Counted from the first letter of the stretch, positions 1 to 12,738 are shown. The stretch is DNA of 64,000 nucleotides from Cognatazoarcus halotolerans (GCF_009800965.1 NZ_WUAF01000002.1:232299-296298); one strand, 5' to 3'. Notes: generated by a model not told the origin, from the sequence alone. Translations and numbers: made by a program.

Positions 1-2
1 TG

Positions 3-398
3 TCGCCCACGGTGGTCGCGGGTGCCGGCGATGCCGAAGGGGCACTCCCGGCGGGTGTGGCGCCGTCAGTGGAAGGCAGTGTTCAAGGGGGGGCGGTGTC
101 AACGACACCTGCTGCGGGTGCCGCGGCGCTTGAAGAAAAACCCGCGGCCGGAGCGGCTGCAGGCGATCGGCTCGATTTCCGCTTCGAGCGCGAGGCTTGG
201 TTCGAGGTCAGGGATGCCGATGGCAAGGTGCTGTTTTCGGGAACCGGGCGCGAGGGTACGGCGAAGGAAGTAATCGGCAAGGCGCCGTTCAAGCTGGTGG
301 TCGGTAACGCCCGCTATGTGAAACTCGAGCACAACGGACGTGAGATCGACATGATCCCGCACATTCGTGTCACGGTCGCGCGTTTCAAGGTTGAGTGA
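3..398 (+). CDS. rodZ: RodZ-like protein, C-terminal part (5' end outside window)
   Basis: Partial gene: the frame is open to the left edge, so the start lies upstream of the window. About 50 low-complexity Ala/Gly/Pro residues (a periplasmic linker) are followed by a compact domain of about 75 residues (from LDFRFEREAW to the end), resembling the DUF4115 C-terminal domain of RodZ. RodZ is a bitopic membrane protein that links MreB to the cell-wall elongation machinery. The gene ends 3 bp before ispG, and rodZ-ispG-hisS is a common betaproteobacterial order, which supports the call. The cytoplasmic HTH and membrane segment are not visible here. Confidence 0.8.
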   Translation, partial: SPTVVAGAGDAEGALPAGVAPSVEGSVQGGAVSTTPAAGAAALEEKPAAGAAAGDRLDFRFEREAWFEVRDADGKVLFSGTGREGTAKEVIGKAPFKLVVGNARYVKLEHNGREIDMIPHIRVTVARFKVE

Positions 399-401
399 AT
401 T

Positions 402-1664
402 ATGTCGGTCAGCGATCTTGAAGTAAGCAGAGGGCAGCCCTCGGCTCGTCGTTCCACCCGTACGGTGCGGGTTGGGCGGGTGGCCATCGGTTCGGGGGCG
501 CCTGTCGTTGTGCAGTCGATGACCAATACCGATACGGCGGATCATATCGCCACTGCGATCCAGATCGCCCAGCTGGCCCGTGCCGGTTCGGAACTCGTGC
601 GTATCACTGTAAATAACGAGGATGCTGCGGCTGCGGTGCCGCGAATCCGCGATCAGCTGGAGCGCATGGGTGTCGATGTGCCGCTGGTCGGCGATTTTCA
701 TTACAACGGCCACAAGCTTCTGACGGATCACCCGGCCTGCGCCGAGGCGCTTGCCAAGCTGCGCATTAATCCGGGTAACGTCGGCGCGGGTGTCAAGCGG
801 GACACCCAGTTCGCGAGCATCATCGAAATTGCCTGTAAATACGACAAACCGGTTCGCATCGGTGTGAACTGGGGCAGTCTCGATCAGTCCGTACTGGCCA
901 GGATCATGGACGGAAATGCCAAGCGGGCGGTGCCGCGCGATGCCGGTGCGGTGATGCGCGAGGCCTTGGTCACTTCGGCGCTCGAGTCGGCGGCGAAGGC
1001 CGAGGAGTACGGGCTTGCCGGCGACAGGATCATCCTCTCGGCGAAAGTGTCGAGCGTGCAGGATCTCATCGCGGTGTACCGTGATCTTTCGGCGCGTTCC
1101 GATTATCCGCTCCACCTCGGGCTGACCGAGGCGGGTATGGGGTCGAAGGGAATCGTCGCTTCTACTGCGGCCCTGGCGGTCCTGCTCCAGGAAGGTATCG
1201 GTGACACGATCCGCATCTCGCTCACCCCCGAGCCGGGCGGCGCGCGCACCCAGGAGGTCGTGGTGGCGCAGGAGATCCTGCAGACCATGGGATTGCGGGC
1301 GTTTACCCCGATGGTGACGGCTTGCCCGGGCTGCGGCCGCACGACCAGTACCTTCTTCCAGGAGCTGGCTTCCGAGGTCCAGACCTACGTGCGCGACAAG
1401 ATGCCGATTTGGCGGGATCGATACGATGGCGTTGAGAACATGACGCTGGCGGTCATGGGCTGCGTGGTGAACGGGCCGGGCGAGAGCAAACACGCCAATA
1501 TCGGCATTTCACTGCCAGGTACGGGCGAGACGCCTGCAGCACCGGTATTCGAGGATGGTGTCAAGACGGTGACATTGCGCGGCGAGAAGATCGCCAGCGA
1601 ATTCGTCTCGATCATCGAAGCCTATGTCGACAGAACCTATCAGAAGAAGAACGTTACGGCCTGA
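402..1664 (+). CDS. ispG: 4-hydroxy-3-methylbut-2-enyl diphosphate synthase (IspG/GcpE)
   Basis: Full-length IspG (420 aa), the penultimate enzyme of the MEP isoprenoid pathway, which reduces ME-cPP to HMBPP with a [4Fe-4S] cluster. The cluster ligands of the family are visible: Cys308-x2-Cys311 in ACPGCGRTT and Cys354 in GCVVNGPGE, with the conserved Glu361 after them. The N-terminal TIM barrel starts around residue 20 ([12 protein letters not shown]). The start is the ATG 3 bp after the rodZ stop, so the two are probably co-transcribed and coupled. HisS follows 27 bp downstream. Confidence 0.97.
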   Translation: MSVSDLEVSRGQPSARRSTRTVRVGRVAIGSGAPVVVQSMTNTDTADHIATAIQIAQLARAGSELVRITVNNEDAAAAVPRIRDQLERMGVDVPLVGDFHYNGHKLLTDHPACAEALAKLRINPGNVGAGVKRDTQFASIIEIACKYDKPVRIGVNWGSLDQSVLARIMDGNAKRAVPRDAGAVMREALVTSALESAAKAEEYGLAGDRIILSAKVSSVQDLIAVYRDLSARSDYPLHLGLTEAGMGSKGIVASTAALAVLLQEGIGDTIRISLTPEPGGARTQEVVVAQEILQTMGLRAFTPMVTACPGCGRTTSTFFQELASEVQTYVRDKMPIWRDRYDGVENMTLAVMGCVVNGPGESKHANIGISLPGTGETPAAPVFEDGVKTVTLRGEKIASEFVSIIEAYVDRTYQKKNVTA

Positions 1665-1691
1665 GTCGCCGCAAACGTATCCGGGAGCCAC

Positions 1692-2984
1692 ATGAGTCAA
1701 ACGATACAGGCCGTGCGCGGGATGAACGATATCCTGCCCGACGAGGCGGAAGCCTGGGAGCAGTTCGAGGAATTGATCCGCGACTGGTTGAGTGCCTATG
1801 GTTATCGCCCTATCCGCATGCCGATCGTCGAGCCGACGCCGCTTTTCAAACGCGCCATCGGCGAGGTGACGGATATCGTCGAGAAGGAGATGTACTCCTT
1901 CGAGGACGCTCTCAATGGCGAGTTGCTTACGTTGCGTCCGGAAGGCACGGCGTCATGCGTGCGCGCGGCGATCCAGCACAAGATGCTCTTCGCCGGCCCG
2001 CAGCGCCTTTATTACCACGGGCCGATGTACCGTCACGAGCGCCCGCAGAAAGGACGTTATCGCCAGTTTCATCAGGTCGGGGTCGAGGCACTCGGATTCG
2101 AAGGGCCGGACGTGGACGCCGAGCATATTCTGATGTGCGCGCGCCTGTGGGACGATCTCGGGCTCGAGGATATCAGCCTGGAATTGAATTCCCTTGGCAG
2201 CAGCGAGGAGCGGGCAAGGCACCGAGAGGCGCTGATTGCCTATCTCGAGCGGCATCAGGAGGCTCTGGACGAGGACGGCAGACGTCGCCTCTATACGAAT
2301 CCGTTACGCATCCTCGACACGAAGAACCCTGCCTTGCAGGCGCTCGTTGAAGCTGCGCCGCGACTCGTCGATTACCTCGGTGAGGACTCGCTGCGGCATT
2401 TCGAAGGCGTGCAGGTGGTGCTCAAGGATGCGGGCATTCCCTTCCGCATCAATCCTCGCCTCGTACGCGGCCTCGATTACTACAATCGTACGGTTTTCGA
2501 GTGGGTGACGACACGGCTGGGCGCGCAGGGAACGATCTGTGCAGGTGGTCGCTACGATGGCCTGATCGAGCAACTCGGTGGCAGGCCGGCACCGGCGGCC
2601 GGCTTCGCGATGGGGGTCGAGAGGATTCTTGCCCTGTGGCAGGAATCCGGCGGCGAACCGGAGCGGGTTGCCCCCGAAGTCTACGTGGTGCATAGCGGCG
2701 AAGCCGCGGGACGACTCGCCTTCCGGGCGGCGGAGGCCTTGCGTGGCCATGGCTTTGCGACCGTACTCCATTGTGGCGGCGGGAGCTTCAAGTCCCAGAT
2801 GAAGAAAGCAGATGCGAGTGGTGCTCCGTTTGCGCTCGTGATCGGTGACGACGAGGCTGCCGCGGGCGAGGTCACGCTCAAACCGATGCGCGGTGGCGAA
2901 CAGCGCCGGGTGAGCCTCGATGAGCTCGCTCCGGCTCTGGCAGAACAACTCTTTGCGGTGGATGGTGACGATGGCGGTTTATGA
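1692..2984 (+). CDS. hisS: Histidyl-tRNA synthetase
   Basis: Class II aminoacyl-tRNA synthetase that charges tRNA-His (430 aa, normal length). Visible landmarks are the N-terminal MNDILP, LRPEGT at residues 81-86, the motif 2 region [17 protein letters not shown] from about residue 112, the histidine-specific [12 protein letters not shown] and the motif 3 region [11 protein letters not shown]-terminal anticodon-binding domain occupies about the last 100 residues. A GGGAG ribosome-binding site precedes the ATG. The 3' end overlaps the next gene by 14 bp. Confidence 0.97.
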   Translation: MSQTIQAVRGMNDILPDEAEAWEQFEELIRDWLSAYGYRPIRMPIVEPTPLFKRAIGEVTDIVEKEMYSFEDALNGELLTLRPEGTASCVRAAIQHKMLFAGPQRLYYHGPMYRHERPQKGRYRQFHQVGVEALGFEGPDVDAEHILMCARLWDDLGLEDISLELNSLGSSEERARHREALIAYLERHQEALDEDGRRRLYTNPLRILDTKNPALQALVEAAPRLVDYLGEDSLRHFEGVQVVLKDAGIPFRINPRLVRGLDYYNRTVFEWVTTRLGAQGTICAGGRYDGLIEQLGGRPAPAAGFAMGVERILALWQESGGEPERVAPEVYVVHSGEAAGRLAFRAAEALRGHGFATVLHCGGGSFKSQMKKADASGAPFALVIGDDEAAAGEVTLKPMRGGEQRRVSLDELAPALAEQLFAVDGDDGGL

Positions 2985-3615
2985 CCTGGAAGAACAGGAG
3001 CAGATCTCCGAGATCAAGGCCTGGTGGGAAAAATACGGCACGCTGGTAACCGCGGTCGTTCTGGCTGTGGCCCTGTCGTCAGTCGGCTGGCAGGCCTGGA
3101 ACTGGTATCAGCGGAAGCAGGCCGGTGAGGCCGCGGTGCTCTATGTCACTGCTGTGAATGCGGGTAGCGCGAATGATCCGCAGAAGGTTCGCGAGGCGGC
3201 TGGCCAGCTGATCGAGAAACACTCGGGCAGCGCCTATGCGGCGATGGGGGCGCTCATCGCCGGCAAGGTGCAGGCGGAGTCCGGAGACTACAAGAATGCG
3301 GCGATTCTCCTGGCTTGGGTCGGCGAGCATGGGGAGAGTCCCGCAATCCGCGACATGGCCCGGTTGCGATTGGCTGCCGTACAGCTGGACGAAGGCAGTT
3401 TTGATTCGGCCCTGAAGACACTGGAAGCTTCTCCGGGGGAGGGGTACGCATTGGCCTTTGCCGATCTGAAGGGTGATGTGCTCGCGGCACAGGGCAAGCC
3501 GGTCGAGGCCCGCGCTGCCTATGAGGCAGCACTTGCCGTTGCGGCCTCGTCGAGCGACGCGCAGCTGCGGGAACTGCTGCAGGCAAAGATGGATGCATTG
3601 GGAGCCTCCAAATGA
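2971..3615 (+). CDS. YfgM-like ancillary SecYEG translocon subunit
   Basis: A 214-aa protein with a short cytoplasmic N-terminus ([19 protein letters not shown]), one membrane segment at about residues 24-43, and a periplasmic part made of TPR-like helices. This is the layout of YfgM, which associates with the SecYEG translocon and periplasmic chaperones and neighbours bamB in many proteobacteria. I chose the ATG at 2971, which overlaps the end of hisS by 14 bp, because the typical YfgM N-terminus begins there; upstream in-frame starts would add atypical residues. The gene ends in an ATGA overlap with bamB. Confidence 0.85.
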   Translation: MAVYDLEEQEQISEIKAWWEKYGTLVTAVVLAVALSSVGWQAWNWYQRKQAGEAAVLYVTAVNAGSANDPQKVREAAGQLIEKHSGSAYAAMGALIAGKVQAESGDYKNAAILLAWVGEHGESPAIRDMARLRLAAVQLDEGSFDSALKTLEASPGEGYALAFADLKGDVLAAQGKPVEARAAYEAALAVAASSSDAQLRELLQAKMDALGASK

Positions 3616-4754
3616 TTCGCCGTCCCGTGATCCCAATGGCCATTGCGGCCGCCGTCGTACTTTCCGCCTGTAGTTCGCTCAATCCGTTTTCCCGCTCTGC
3701 GGACAAGCTCACGCCTCTTACGGAGTTCGTTCAGGGTGCGCCGCTCAAGGTCGACTGGCAGGTTGGCCTCGCTGCGGGCCCAATGACGGCACTTCAGCCG
3801 GCCGTCTCGGGCGATGCCGTCTTCGCCGCGGGTGGTGATGGTGGTGTCGTCAGGATCGAGGGAGGGCGAACGGTATGGCGGGCCGAGGCAGGGCAGCCGC
3901 TTTCCGCCGGGGTAGGTAGTGACGGTCGACTCGCCGTGGTGGTGGGAAGCTCGGGAGAGGTCATCGCGCTCGATGCGGTCAGTGGCACCGTTCGCTGGAA
4001 GGTCTCGGTGAGTGCGGAAGTGCTTGCGCCTCCGGCAATCGATAGTGGCGTGGTGGTGATTCGCACCTCCGACAATCGTCTTTTCGGCCTGGCTGAGGAA
4101 GACGGCAAGCGTCGCTGGGTCTATCAGCGTGCGACGCCTCCGTTGGCCCTGCGCAGCTATTCCGGCGTGCTTGCACGGGACGGTGTCGCCGTCGCGGGAT
4201 TCCCGGGCGGCAAGATGGTTGCCGTCAAGTTGTCGAACGGCGGGGCCCTGTGGGAACTGTCGGTTGCGACGCCGCGCGGTTCCACCGAATTGGAGCGGGT
4301 CGCCGATGTCGTGGGTACACCCGTCCTGTACCAGCGCACCCTGTGTGCTGCGGCCTACCAGGGGCGGATATCCTGCTTTGACGCGACCAATGGTAACGTC
4401 CTGTGGACTCGCGACATTTCTTCTGCCACGGGCATCGATCGAGACGGTAGTCAGCTTTACGTCACGGATGAAAAAGGTGCTGTTCTGGCACTCGATGCGA
4501 GCAACGGCGCAAGTATCTGGAAGCAGGAAAAGCTCGCCGGTCGCCGTACTGGACGACCATTGGTGATGGGCAACAATGTCGTCGTCAGCGACGCCGAGGG
4601 TTATGTACACCTGCTGCGGCGAGAGGATGGCGGGCTGCTTGCCCGTGTTGCAACCGATGGAAGTCAGGTCCGCTCGGATCCGGTGCGTCTTGGTAGCGAT
4701 GCGGTCGTGGTGCAGACGGTCAAGGGCGATGTCTATGCGATTTCGTCACGTTGA
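3612..4754 (+). CDS. bamB: Outer membrane assembly lipoprotein BamB
   Basis: BamB (380 aa) is a beta-propeller lipoprotein of the BAM complex that inserts outer-membrane proteins. The signal peptide ends in a lipobox (VVLSAC, lipidated Cys20). The rest contains repeated PQQ-like blades with motifs such as VIALDAVSGTVRW, SCFDATNGNVLW and LALDASNGASIW. The start ATG overlaps the stop of the yfgM-like gene (ATGA), so translation is probably coupled. The yfgM-bamB-der order is conserved. Confidence 0.95.
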   Translation: MIRRPVIPMAIAAAVVLSACSSLNPFSRSADKLTPLTEFVQGAPLKVDWQVGLAAGPMTALQPAVSGDAVFAAGGDGGVVRIEGGRTVWRAEAGQPLSAGVGSDGRLAVVVGSSGEVIALDAVSGTVRWKVSVSAEVLAPPAIDSGVVVIRTSDNRLFGLAEEDGKRRWVYQRATPPLALRSYSGVLARDGVAVAGFPGGKMVAVKLSNGGALWELSVATPRGSTELERVADVVGTPVLYQRTLCAAAYQGRISCFDATNGNVLWTRDISSATGIDRDGSQLYVTDEKGAVLALDASNGASIWKQEKLAGRRTGRPLVMGNNVVVSDAEGYVHLLRREDGGLLARVATDGSQVRSDPVRLGSDAVVVQTVKGDVYAISSR

Positions 4755-4769
4755 GCCGGAGCGCACGCG

Positions 4770-6104
4770 TTGAAACCCACACTGGTTCTTGTCGGACGGC
4801 CGAACGTCGGCAAGTCTACCCTGTTCAATCGCCTCACGAAGTCGCGCGATGCTCTGGTCGCGGACCAGCCCGGCCTCACCCGGGATCGTCATTATGGCGT
4901 CGGGCGGCTGGGCGATCGTGATTTCCTGGTGGTCGATACCGCGGGTTTCGATCCCGTGGCCAAGGACGGGATCATGCACGAGATGGCGCGGCAGGCCGAA
5001 CAAGCGATCGCCGAGGCCGATGCGTTGTTGTTCCTCACCGATGGCCGGGTCGGGCTGACGCCGCACGACGAGCAGATCGCTGCCCATCTGCGCCGCTCAG
5101 GCCGGCCGGTTTACCTCGTGGTCAACAAGGGCGAAGGGATGAACCGCGGGTTGGTGGCAGCGGAGTTTCATGCACTTGGTCTGGGCGATCCACTGGTGAT
5201 TTCTTCGGCTCACGGTGACGGCGTGAAGCCGCTGCTGGATCTGGTGTTGGCCGATTTCCCGCGCGAGCCGGACGAAGAGGGAGATGCGTTTGACGGCGGC
5301 CCGGCGGTTGCGATCGTTGGACGACCCAATGTCGGCAAGTCGACGCTGATCAATACCCTGCTCGGCGAGGAGCGGGTGATCGCCTTCGACATGCCGGGTA
5401 CCACCCGGGACGCGATTTCGATTCCCTTCGAGCGCGACGGAAAAAACTACACGCTCATCGATACGGCAGGCCTGCGTCGGCGTGGCAAGGTATTCGAGGC
5501 GGTCGAGAAATTCTCGGTGGTGAAGACGCTGCAGGCGATCGAGCGGGCCAATGTCGTGGTGCTGGTACTCGATGCCAGCCAGGATATTTCCGATCAGGAC
5601 GCGCATATCGCCGGTTTCGTCCTCGATACCGGACGTGCGCTGGTGGTCGCGGTCAACAAGTGGGACGATACCGACGATTACCGGCGTGAGCGGGTCAAGC
5701 AGGAAATCAGCAGGAAGCTCGGATTTCTCGGCTTTGCGCGCTTTCACTACGTCTCGGCGCTCAGGGCGCAGGGAATCGCTGGTCTGCTCCGCTCGGTTGA
5801 CGGGGCTTTTGCCGCCGCGATGGCCAAGTTGTCTACACCCCGCCTGACGCGGGTGTTGCTTGCTGCCGTCGAAAAACAACAGCCCCCGCGCCATGGGGTG
5901 TTCCGTCCGAAGCTTCGCTATGCTCACCAGGGTGGAAGTAATCCGCCGATCATCGTGATTCACGGCAATGCCCTGGAGCACGTTGCGACGTCCTACGTTC
6001 GCTATCTTGAAAAGAGCTTTATGGAGGCGTTCAAATTGCAGGGGACGCCGTTGCGAATACAATTCAAGACCAGCAACAATCCTTACGCGGCTCGGGAAAA
6101 CTGA
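4770..6104 (+). CDS. der: Ribosome biogenesis GTPase Der (EngA)
   Basis: Tandem-GTPase protein (444 aa) needed for assembly of the 50S subunit. It has two P-loops, GRPNVGKST at residues 9-17 and again at 184-192, DTAG switch II motifs after each, and a C-terminal KH-like domain from about residue 355. The start is TTG: no ATG lies close by, and [17 protein letters not shown] is the usual N-terminus of the family. It follows bamB by 15 bp. Confidence 0.97.
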   Translation: MKPTLVLVGRPNVGKSTLFNRLTKSRDALVADQPGLTRDRHYGVGRLGDRDFLVVDTAGFDPVAKDGIMHEMARQAEQAIAEADALLFLTDGRVGLTPHDEQIAAHLRRSGRPVYLVVNKGEGMNRGLVAAEFHALGLGDPLVISSAHGDGVKPLLDLVLADFPREPDEEGDAFDGGPAVAIVGRPNVGKSTLINTLLGEERVIAFDMPGTTRDAISIPFERDGKNYTLIDTAGLRRRGKVFEAVEKFSVVKTLQAIERANVVVLVLDASQDISDQDAHIAGFVLDTGRALVVAVNKWDDTDDYRRERVKQEISRKLGFLGFARFHYVSALRAQGIAGLLRSVDGAFAAAMAKLSTPRLTRVLLAAVEKQQPPRHGVFRPKLRYAHQGGSNPPIIVIHGNALEHVATSYVRYLEKSFMEAFKLQGTPLRIQFKTSNNPYAAREN

Positions 6105-6211
6105 CATTCACACCACACCAGGATCAACGTTGAAGCTGCCAAATCCGTTATGTGGCAGTGCAGCGTGAAATCCTTTACATTACGCAGACATATACCAAGA
6201 GGTCCAAGACC

Positions 6212-6454
6212 ATGAGCAACAAGGGGCAACTCCTCCAAGACCCGTTTTTGAATACCCTGCGCAGGGAACATATTCCGGTTTCCATCTACCTCGTGAACGG
6301 CATCAAATTGCAGGGCCAGATCGAGTCTTTCGACCAGTATGTGGTGCTCCTCAAGAATACGGTTACCCAGATGGTATACAAACACGCGATTTCGACGGTG
6401 GTGCCAGCCCGTCCGGTCAACATCCAGCATGATCAGGGTGAAGGCAATTCCTGA
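6212..6454 (+). CDS. hfq: RNA chaperone Hfq
   Basis: Hfq (80 aa) forms a hexamer that pairs small RNAs with mRNAs. The Sm1 region ([20 protein letters not shown]), the [17 protein letters not shown] strand and the Sm2 motif with YKHAIST are all present, with a short acidic tail. The start ATG at 6212 has AAGAGG nearby and gives the usual [14 protein letters not shown] terminus; an upstream in-frame start would add about 20 atypical residues. The der-hfq gap is about 107 bp and probably holds an hfq promoter, but I could not assign one. Confidence 0.97.
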   Translation: MSNKGQLLQDPFLNTLRREHIPVSIYLVNGIKLQGQIESFDQYVVLLKNTVTQMVYKHAISTVVPARPVNIQHDQGEGNS

Positions 6455-6495
6455 TTTGATGACAGGGTGGCAGCGTGCCTGCATGAACGGCATCA

Positions 6496-7656
6496 ATGTT
6501 TGACCGGCCTGAGTCGGGCACCAGGGCTGTACTGGTGCAACTGGATTTCGGGCAGGGCGCATATTCCGAGCGTCTCTCGGAGGTGGTGCTGCTGGCAGGA
6601 AGTGCCGGCGCGGACGTTGTCGCGCAGGTTTCGGGGCGCAGGCAGGCACCGGACCCGGCCTTGTACGCGGGCAAGGGGAAGGTTCAGGAAATAGGTGACG
6701 CGATTCGCGAGAACGCTGCGGATCTGGTCATCTTCAACCATGAGCTCTCGCCCGCCCAGCAGCGTAACCTGGAGCGGACGCTGAATTGTCGGGTCATTGA
6801 CCGCAACGCTCTGATCCTCGACATCTTTGCGCTCAGGGCCAAGAGTCATGAGGGCAAGCTGCAGGTCGAACTCGCCCAGCTGGAACATCTTTCCACAAGA
6901 CTGATTCGCGGGTGGACTCACCTTGAGCGCCAGAAAGGCGGTATCGGTCTGAGGGGGCCTGGAGAAACCCAGCTGGAGACCGACCGCAGGTTGCTCGGTG
7001 TTCGGGTAAAGGCCCTGAAGATCAGGCTGGCCGCGCTCGAAAAGCAACGGCGGGTGCGTCGTCGCGCACGAGAGAAGGGAAAGCTGCTCGCCGTGTCGCT
7101 GGTGGGTTATACGAACGCCGGCAAATCGACGCTGTTCAACTCCCTCACCAAGGCTGGAGCCTATGCTGCCGACCAGCTGTTCGCCACGCTCGACACGACC
7201 TCGCGGCGGCTCTATCTCGGGGATGCAGGGAACGCAGTCGTGTCCGACACTGTCGGATTCATTCGCGATCTACCCCATGCGCTGGTTGCCGCCTTCCACG
7301 CAACGCTAGAGGAAACGGCCGCAGCGGATTTGCTGCTGCATGTGGTCGATTCGGCGAGTGAGGATCGTGATGACCAGATTGCCGCGGTGAACAAGGTTCT
7401 TGATGAAATCGGGGCCGGTGGAATCCCGCAGATTCTGGTCTGGAACAAGATTGATCTGACCCGAGCCGAGCCGGGGGTAGAGCGGGACGAGTGTGATAAC
7501 ATACGCCGCGTTTTTTTGAGCGCGCGGAGCGGCGAGGGAATGGATCTGCTGCGTCAGGCGCTGGCTGAAAAGGCGCTTGCCCGGACCGCCGATGGTGAAG
7601 ACCAGGGCGGCGATGCTTCCTCGCCTTGTAGTGAGACCGATTCGGTCAGAACGTAA
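6496..7656 (+). CDS. hflX: GTPase HflX
   Basis: HflX (386 aa) is a ribosome-associated GTPase that splits stalled 70S ribosomes under stress. The N-terminal HflX domain spans about residues 1-160 and ends in GLRGPGETQLETDRR. A basic coiled linker follows, then the G domain with P-loop GYTNAGKST (residues 204-212), DTVGFI, and NKID (in VWNKIDL). The C-terminal tail is short and acidic. It lies 41 bp after hfq and 18 bp before hflK, the conserved hfq-hflX-hflK-hflC arrangement. Confidence 0.96.
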   Translation: MFDRPESGTRAVLVQLDFGQGAYSERLSEVVLLAGSAGADVVAQVSGRRQAPDPALYAGKGKVQEIGDAIRENAADLVIFNHELSPAQQRNLERTLNCRVIDRNALILDIFALRAKSHEGKLQVELAQLEHLSTRLIRGWTHLERQKGGIGLRGPGETQLETDRRLLGVRVKALKIRLAALEKQRRVRRRAREKGKLLAVSLVGYTNAGKSTLFNSLTKAGAYAADQLFATLDTTSRRLYLGDAGNAVVSDTVGFIRDLPHALVAAFHATLEETAAADLLLHVVDSASEDRDDQIAAVNKVLDEIGAGGIPQILVWNKIDLTRAEPGVERDECDNIRRVFLSARSGEGMDLLRQALAEKALARTADGEDQGGDASSPCSETDSVRT

Positions 7657-7674
7657 CGACGAGCATCAGAAATC

Positions 7675-8922
7675 ATGTCACTAAACGATCCGCGCTGGGG
7701 AAACCAGGGGAACGACAACAACCGCGACGGCAATCAGGGGCCGCCTGATCTCGAAGAGATGTGGCGCGATTTCAATCGTCGCCTCAGCGCGCTTTTCGGC
7801 GGCCGGCGGGGCGGTTCCGGTGGTGGTGGCGAAGGTGGCCCAGCATTCAACTTCCGTCTTTTTGGCGGTGGTTTCGGCGTCATCGCTGCCCTTGCGCTCG
7901 CGGCATGGGCAGCCAGTGGCTTCTATATTGTCGATGCGAGCCAGCGTGGGGTGGTCCTGCGCTTCGGCAAATTCGTCGAGACCACCGAGCCGGGCCTGCG
8001 CTGGCGCATGCCATTCCCGATCGAATCGCAAGAGTTGGTGAATCTCACCGGCGTACGGACCGTCGAGGTCGGCTATCGTGGATCGGAGCGTAACAAGGTG
8101 CTCAACGAAGCCCTGATGCTTACCGACGATGAAAACATCATCAACATACAGTTCGCGGTGCAGTACATCCTCAACAACCCCGAGAACTATCTGTTCAACA
8201 ACCGCGAGCCGGACGAGTCGGTCATTCAGGCGGCCGAGACGGCCATGCGCGAGATCGTCGGCAAGAGCCGGATGGACTTCGTGTTGTACGAAGGACGCGA
8301 GCAGATCGCAGCAACGGCCCATACACTCATGCAGGCCATTCTCGATCGCTACCAGACCGGTATCCAGATCAGCAAGGTGACGATGCAGAATGCGCAGCCT
8401 CCCGAGCAGGTCCAGGCAGCGTTCGACGACGCGGTGAAAGCCGGCCAGGACAGGGAACGCCAGAAGAACGAAGGCCAGGCATACGCCAACGACGTGATCC
8501 CGCGAGCCCGGGGAACGAGCTCGCGGCTGTTGCAGGAGTCGGAAGGCTACCGGTCGCGGGTGGTGGCGCAAGCCGAAGGTGATGCTGCGCGTTTCAGCCA
8601 GGTGCTGGGCGAATATTCGAAGGCGCCGGAAGTTACCCGTCGGCGGATCTATCTCGAGACCATGCAGGACATCTACAGCAATACGACAAAGATCATGGTG
8701 GATGCGCGCGCAAACGGCAATTTGATGGTCCTTCCTCTCGACAAGATCCTGCAACAGACAGGCGCTGCGCCATCCGGTGTGGCATCGACTGCAGTCGGCG
8801 GGGACGTCCAGAGAGGCGCCTCGGCCGAGGCGGCCCAGAACATGTCGACCGGACGTTCGACGGGGAGCGGCAGCGATTTTCGCGACCGTGACAGCATGCG
8901 CAATCGGGACGGAGGTCGTTAA
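7675..8922 (+). CDS. hflK: FtsH protease regulator HflK
   Basis: SPFH/prohibitin-family membrane protein (415 aa) that with HflC forms a large periplasmic assembly around the FtsH protease. The N-terminus is rich in Gly, Asn and Asp, and a membrane segment sits at about residues 63-84 (FGVIAALALAAWAASGFYIV). The SPFH domain follows (VDASQRGVVLRFGKFVETTEPG). The C-terminal region is a long helix with a Ser/Gly-rich tail. The stop overlaps the hflC start by one base (TAATG), so translation is probably coupled. Confidence 0.96.
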   Translation: MSLNDPRWGNQGNDNNRDGNQGPPDLEEMWRDFNRRLSALFGGRRGGSGGGGEGGPAFNFRLFGGGFGVIAALALAAWAASGFYIVDASQRGVVLRFGKFVETTEPGLRWRMPFPIESQELVNLTGVRTVEVGYRGSERNKVLNEALMLTDDENIINIQFAVQYILNNPENYLFNNREPDESVIQAAETAMREIVGKSRMDFVLYEGREQIAATAHTLMQAILDRYQTGIQISKVTMQNAQPPEQVQAAFDDAVKAGQDRERQKNEGQAYANDVIPRARGTSSRLLQESEGYRSRVVAQAEGDAARFSQVLGEYSKAPEVTRRRIYLETMQDIYSNTTKIMVDARANGNLMVLPLDKILQQTGAAPSGVASTAVGGDVQRGASAEAAQNMSTGRSTGSGSDFRDRDSMRNRDGGR

Positions 8923-9806
8923 TGCGTGACAAGCTATCAATGCTAGGTGCGCTTGCCGTCCTTGCCATCGTCGTGGTGTCGATGTCCGTGTTCACCGTGG
9001 ATCAGCGCCAGTTCGCGCTTGTTTTCCAGCTCGGTGAGATCAAGACCGTGATCGACAAGCCGGGCCTCAATTTCAAATGGCCGCTGATCCAGAACGTGCG
9101 CTATTTCGATCGGCGAATTCTGACGATGGATACCCCGGAGCCCGAGCGTTTCATTACTTCGGAAAAGAAGAACGTTCTGGTCGATCTTTTCGTCAAGTGG
9201 CGTATTGTCGATCCTTCGCTGTACTACATCTCGGTCAGTGGTGACGAGGCACGTGCGCGGACGCGACTGCAGCAGACCGTCAATGCGAATCTGCGCGAGG
9301 AGTTCGGTAAACGGACCGTCCACGAGGTGGTTTCCGGCCAGCGCGACAACATCATGGAAGAGATGCGCAACAAGGCCGATCAGGATTCCCGCAAGATCGG
9401 CGTCCAGATCGTCGATGTCCGTCTGAAGCGTGTCGACCTTCCGCTCGAGGTTTCAGAGTCGGTTTATCGACGCATGGAGGCCGAACGCAAGCGGGTCGCC
9501 AATGAATTGCGTTCCGAGGGCGCAGCCGAAGCGGAGAAGATTCGCGCCGATGCGGATCGCCAGCGTGAGGTCATCGTCGCAGAGGCTTATCGCGAGGCGC
9601 AACAGATCAAGGGTGAGGGCGATGCCAAGGCGGCGGCGATCTATGCCGATGCCTTCAAGAAGGATCCCGAGTTCTTTGCGTTCTATCGCAGTCAGGAGGC
9701 CTATCGTCAGAGTTTCCGCAGCAAGAGCGACGTGGTGGTGGTCGAACCGAACAGCGATTTCTTCCGTTATCTTCGTAGTGCGACGGGTGGCAAGAGCGGC
9801 AATTGA
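8922..9806 (+). CDS. hflC: FtsH protease regulator HflC
   Basis: Partner of HflK (294 aa) in the membrane complex that controls FtsH. An N-terminal anchor (about residues 5-25) is followed by an SPFH domain (VFTVDQRQFALVFQLGEIK). A helical stretch is rich in Ala, Glu and Arg (EAEKIRADADRQREVIVAEA), and the C-terminus contains FFRYLRS. It overlaps hflK by one base and the next small gene by one base, so the three are probably one translation-coupled unit. Confidence 0.96.
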   Translation: MRDKLSMLGALAVLAIVVVSMSVFTVDQRQFALVFQLGEIKTVIDKPGLNFKWPLIQNVRYFDRRILTMDTPEPERFITSEKKNVLVDLFVKWRIVDPSLYYISVSGDEARARTRLQQTVNANLREEFGKRTVHEVVSGQRDNIMEEMRNKADQDSRKIGVQIVDVRLKRVDLPLEVSESVYRRMEAERKRVANELRSEGAAEAEKIRADADRQREVIVAEAYREAQQIKGEGDAKAAAIYADAFKKDPEFFAFYRSQEAYRQSFRSKSDVVVVEPNSDFFRYLRSATGGKSGN

Positions 9807-9991
9807 TGAAAAGTTCGCTGCTCACGGCCTTCGCGCTGATGTTGGTGCTCGAAGGCCTGCTTCCATTTGTGGCGCCAGCAGCCTGGCGTGAAACATTCAG
9901 GCGGGTAATTCAGCTCGCCGATGGTCAGATCCGTTTCATCGGTCTCGCTTCGATGCTCCTTGGTCTGGGACTACTCTTTCTTTTCGGTTGA
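9806..9991 (+). CDS. Small two-helix membrane protein, DUF2065 (YjeT-like)
   Basis: A 61-aa protein with two hydrophobic segments (about residues 4-24 and 42-60) separated by WRETFRRVIQLADGQIRFIG. The length, layout and the DGQIR motif fit DUF2065. In E. coli the same family (yjeT) also sits between hflC and purA, so the neighbourhood supports the call. I took the ATG at 9806, which overlaps the hflC stop as TGATG; a TTG one codon earlier is possible. Function is unknown. Confidence 0.85.
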   Translation: MKSSLLTAFALMLVLEGLLPFVAPAAWRETFRRVIQLADGQIRFIGLASMLLGLGLLFLFG

Positions 9992-10000
9992 TTCTCCTTC

Positions 10001-12471
<2,471 letters not shown>

Positions 12472-12570
12472 GTCTGGGATGTTGCTCCCGGCGGCGGGAG
12501 AGGATCGGGTGGTCCTGGCCAGTCCGATCCTGCCTGTAGCCCGGAGTTCGTGCAGGCGCGCTTGGTGGAA

Positions 12571-12602
12571 AATGCAAAAAGGCCGATCTTTCGATCGGCC
12601 TT
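12571..12602 (-). terminator. Rho-independent terminator of the downstream tRNA-Leu copy
   Basis: A perfect 8-bp stem with a 4-nt loop (12581-12600, GGCCGATC/GATCGGCC) is followed, on the - strand, by a U-rich run (12580 downwards). It lies 13 bp beyond the CCA end of the tRNA. On the + strand only two T residues follow the stem, so it is a weak terminator for purA. Confidence 0.85.
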
Positions 12603-12612
12603 CGCAAAGAAC

Positions 12613-12699
12613 TGGTGCCCAGAAGAGGACTCGAACCTCCACGCCCGCAAGGACACTAGCACCTGAAGCTAGCGCGTCTACCAATTCCGCCATCTGGGC
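12613..12699 (-). tRNA. tRNA-Leu (CAG), copy 1
   Basis: An 87-nt class II tRNA with encoded CCA. The acceptor stem GCCCAGA/TCTGGGC is fully paired. The anticodon stem is CTAGC/GCTAG with loop TTCAGGT, giving anticodon CAG, which reads CUG, a very common leucine codon in this genome. The variable arm is long, as expected for tRNA-Leu, and the T-loop GGTTCGAGTCC is present. It differs at six positions from the second copy about 120 bp away. Confidence 0.97.
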
Positions 12700-12709
12700 A
12701 GGAGCCGGC

Positions 12710-12738
12710 ATTATAGTTACGAAGTGCAGATCTGGAAA
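12710..12738 (-). promoter_or_regulatory. Sigma70-type promoter for tRNA-Leu copy 1
   Basis: Reading the - strand, the -35 element is TTTCCA (12738-12733), followed by a 17-nt spacer and a perfect -10 TATAAT (12715-12710). The tRNA begins 11 bases after the -10. The copy therefore appears to have its own promoter rather than relying on read-through from copy 2. Confidence 0.7.

Noticed and set aside
99-1493. 464-aa ORF on the - strand opposite ispG
   Set aside because: It is antisense to a clear, conserved gene. The composition (many Arg, His) is that of a reversed high-GC coding frame; no domain or ribosome-binding site is visible.
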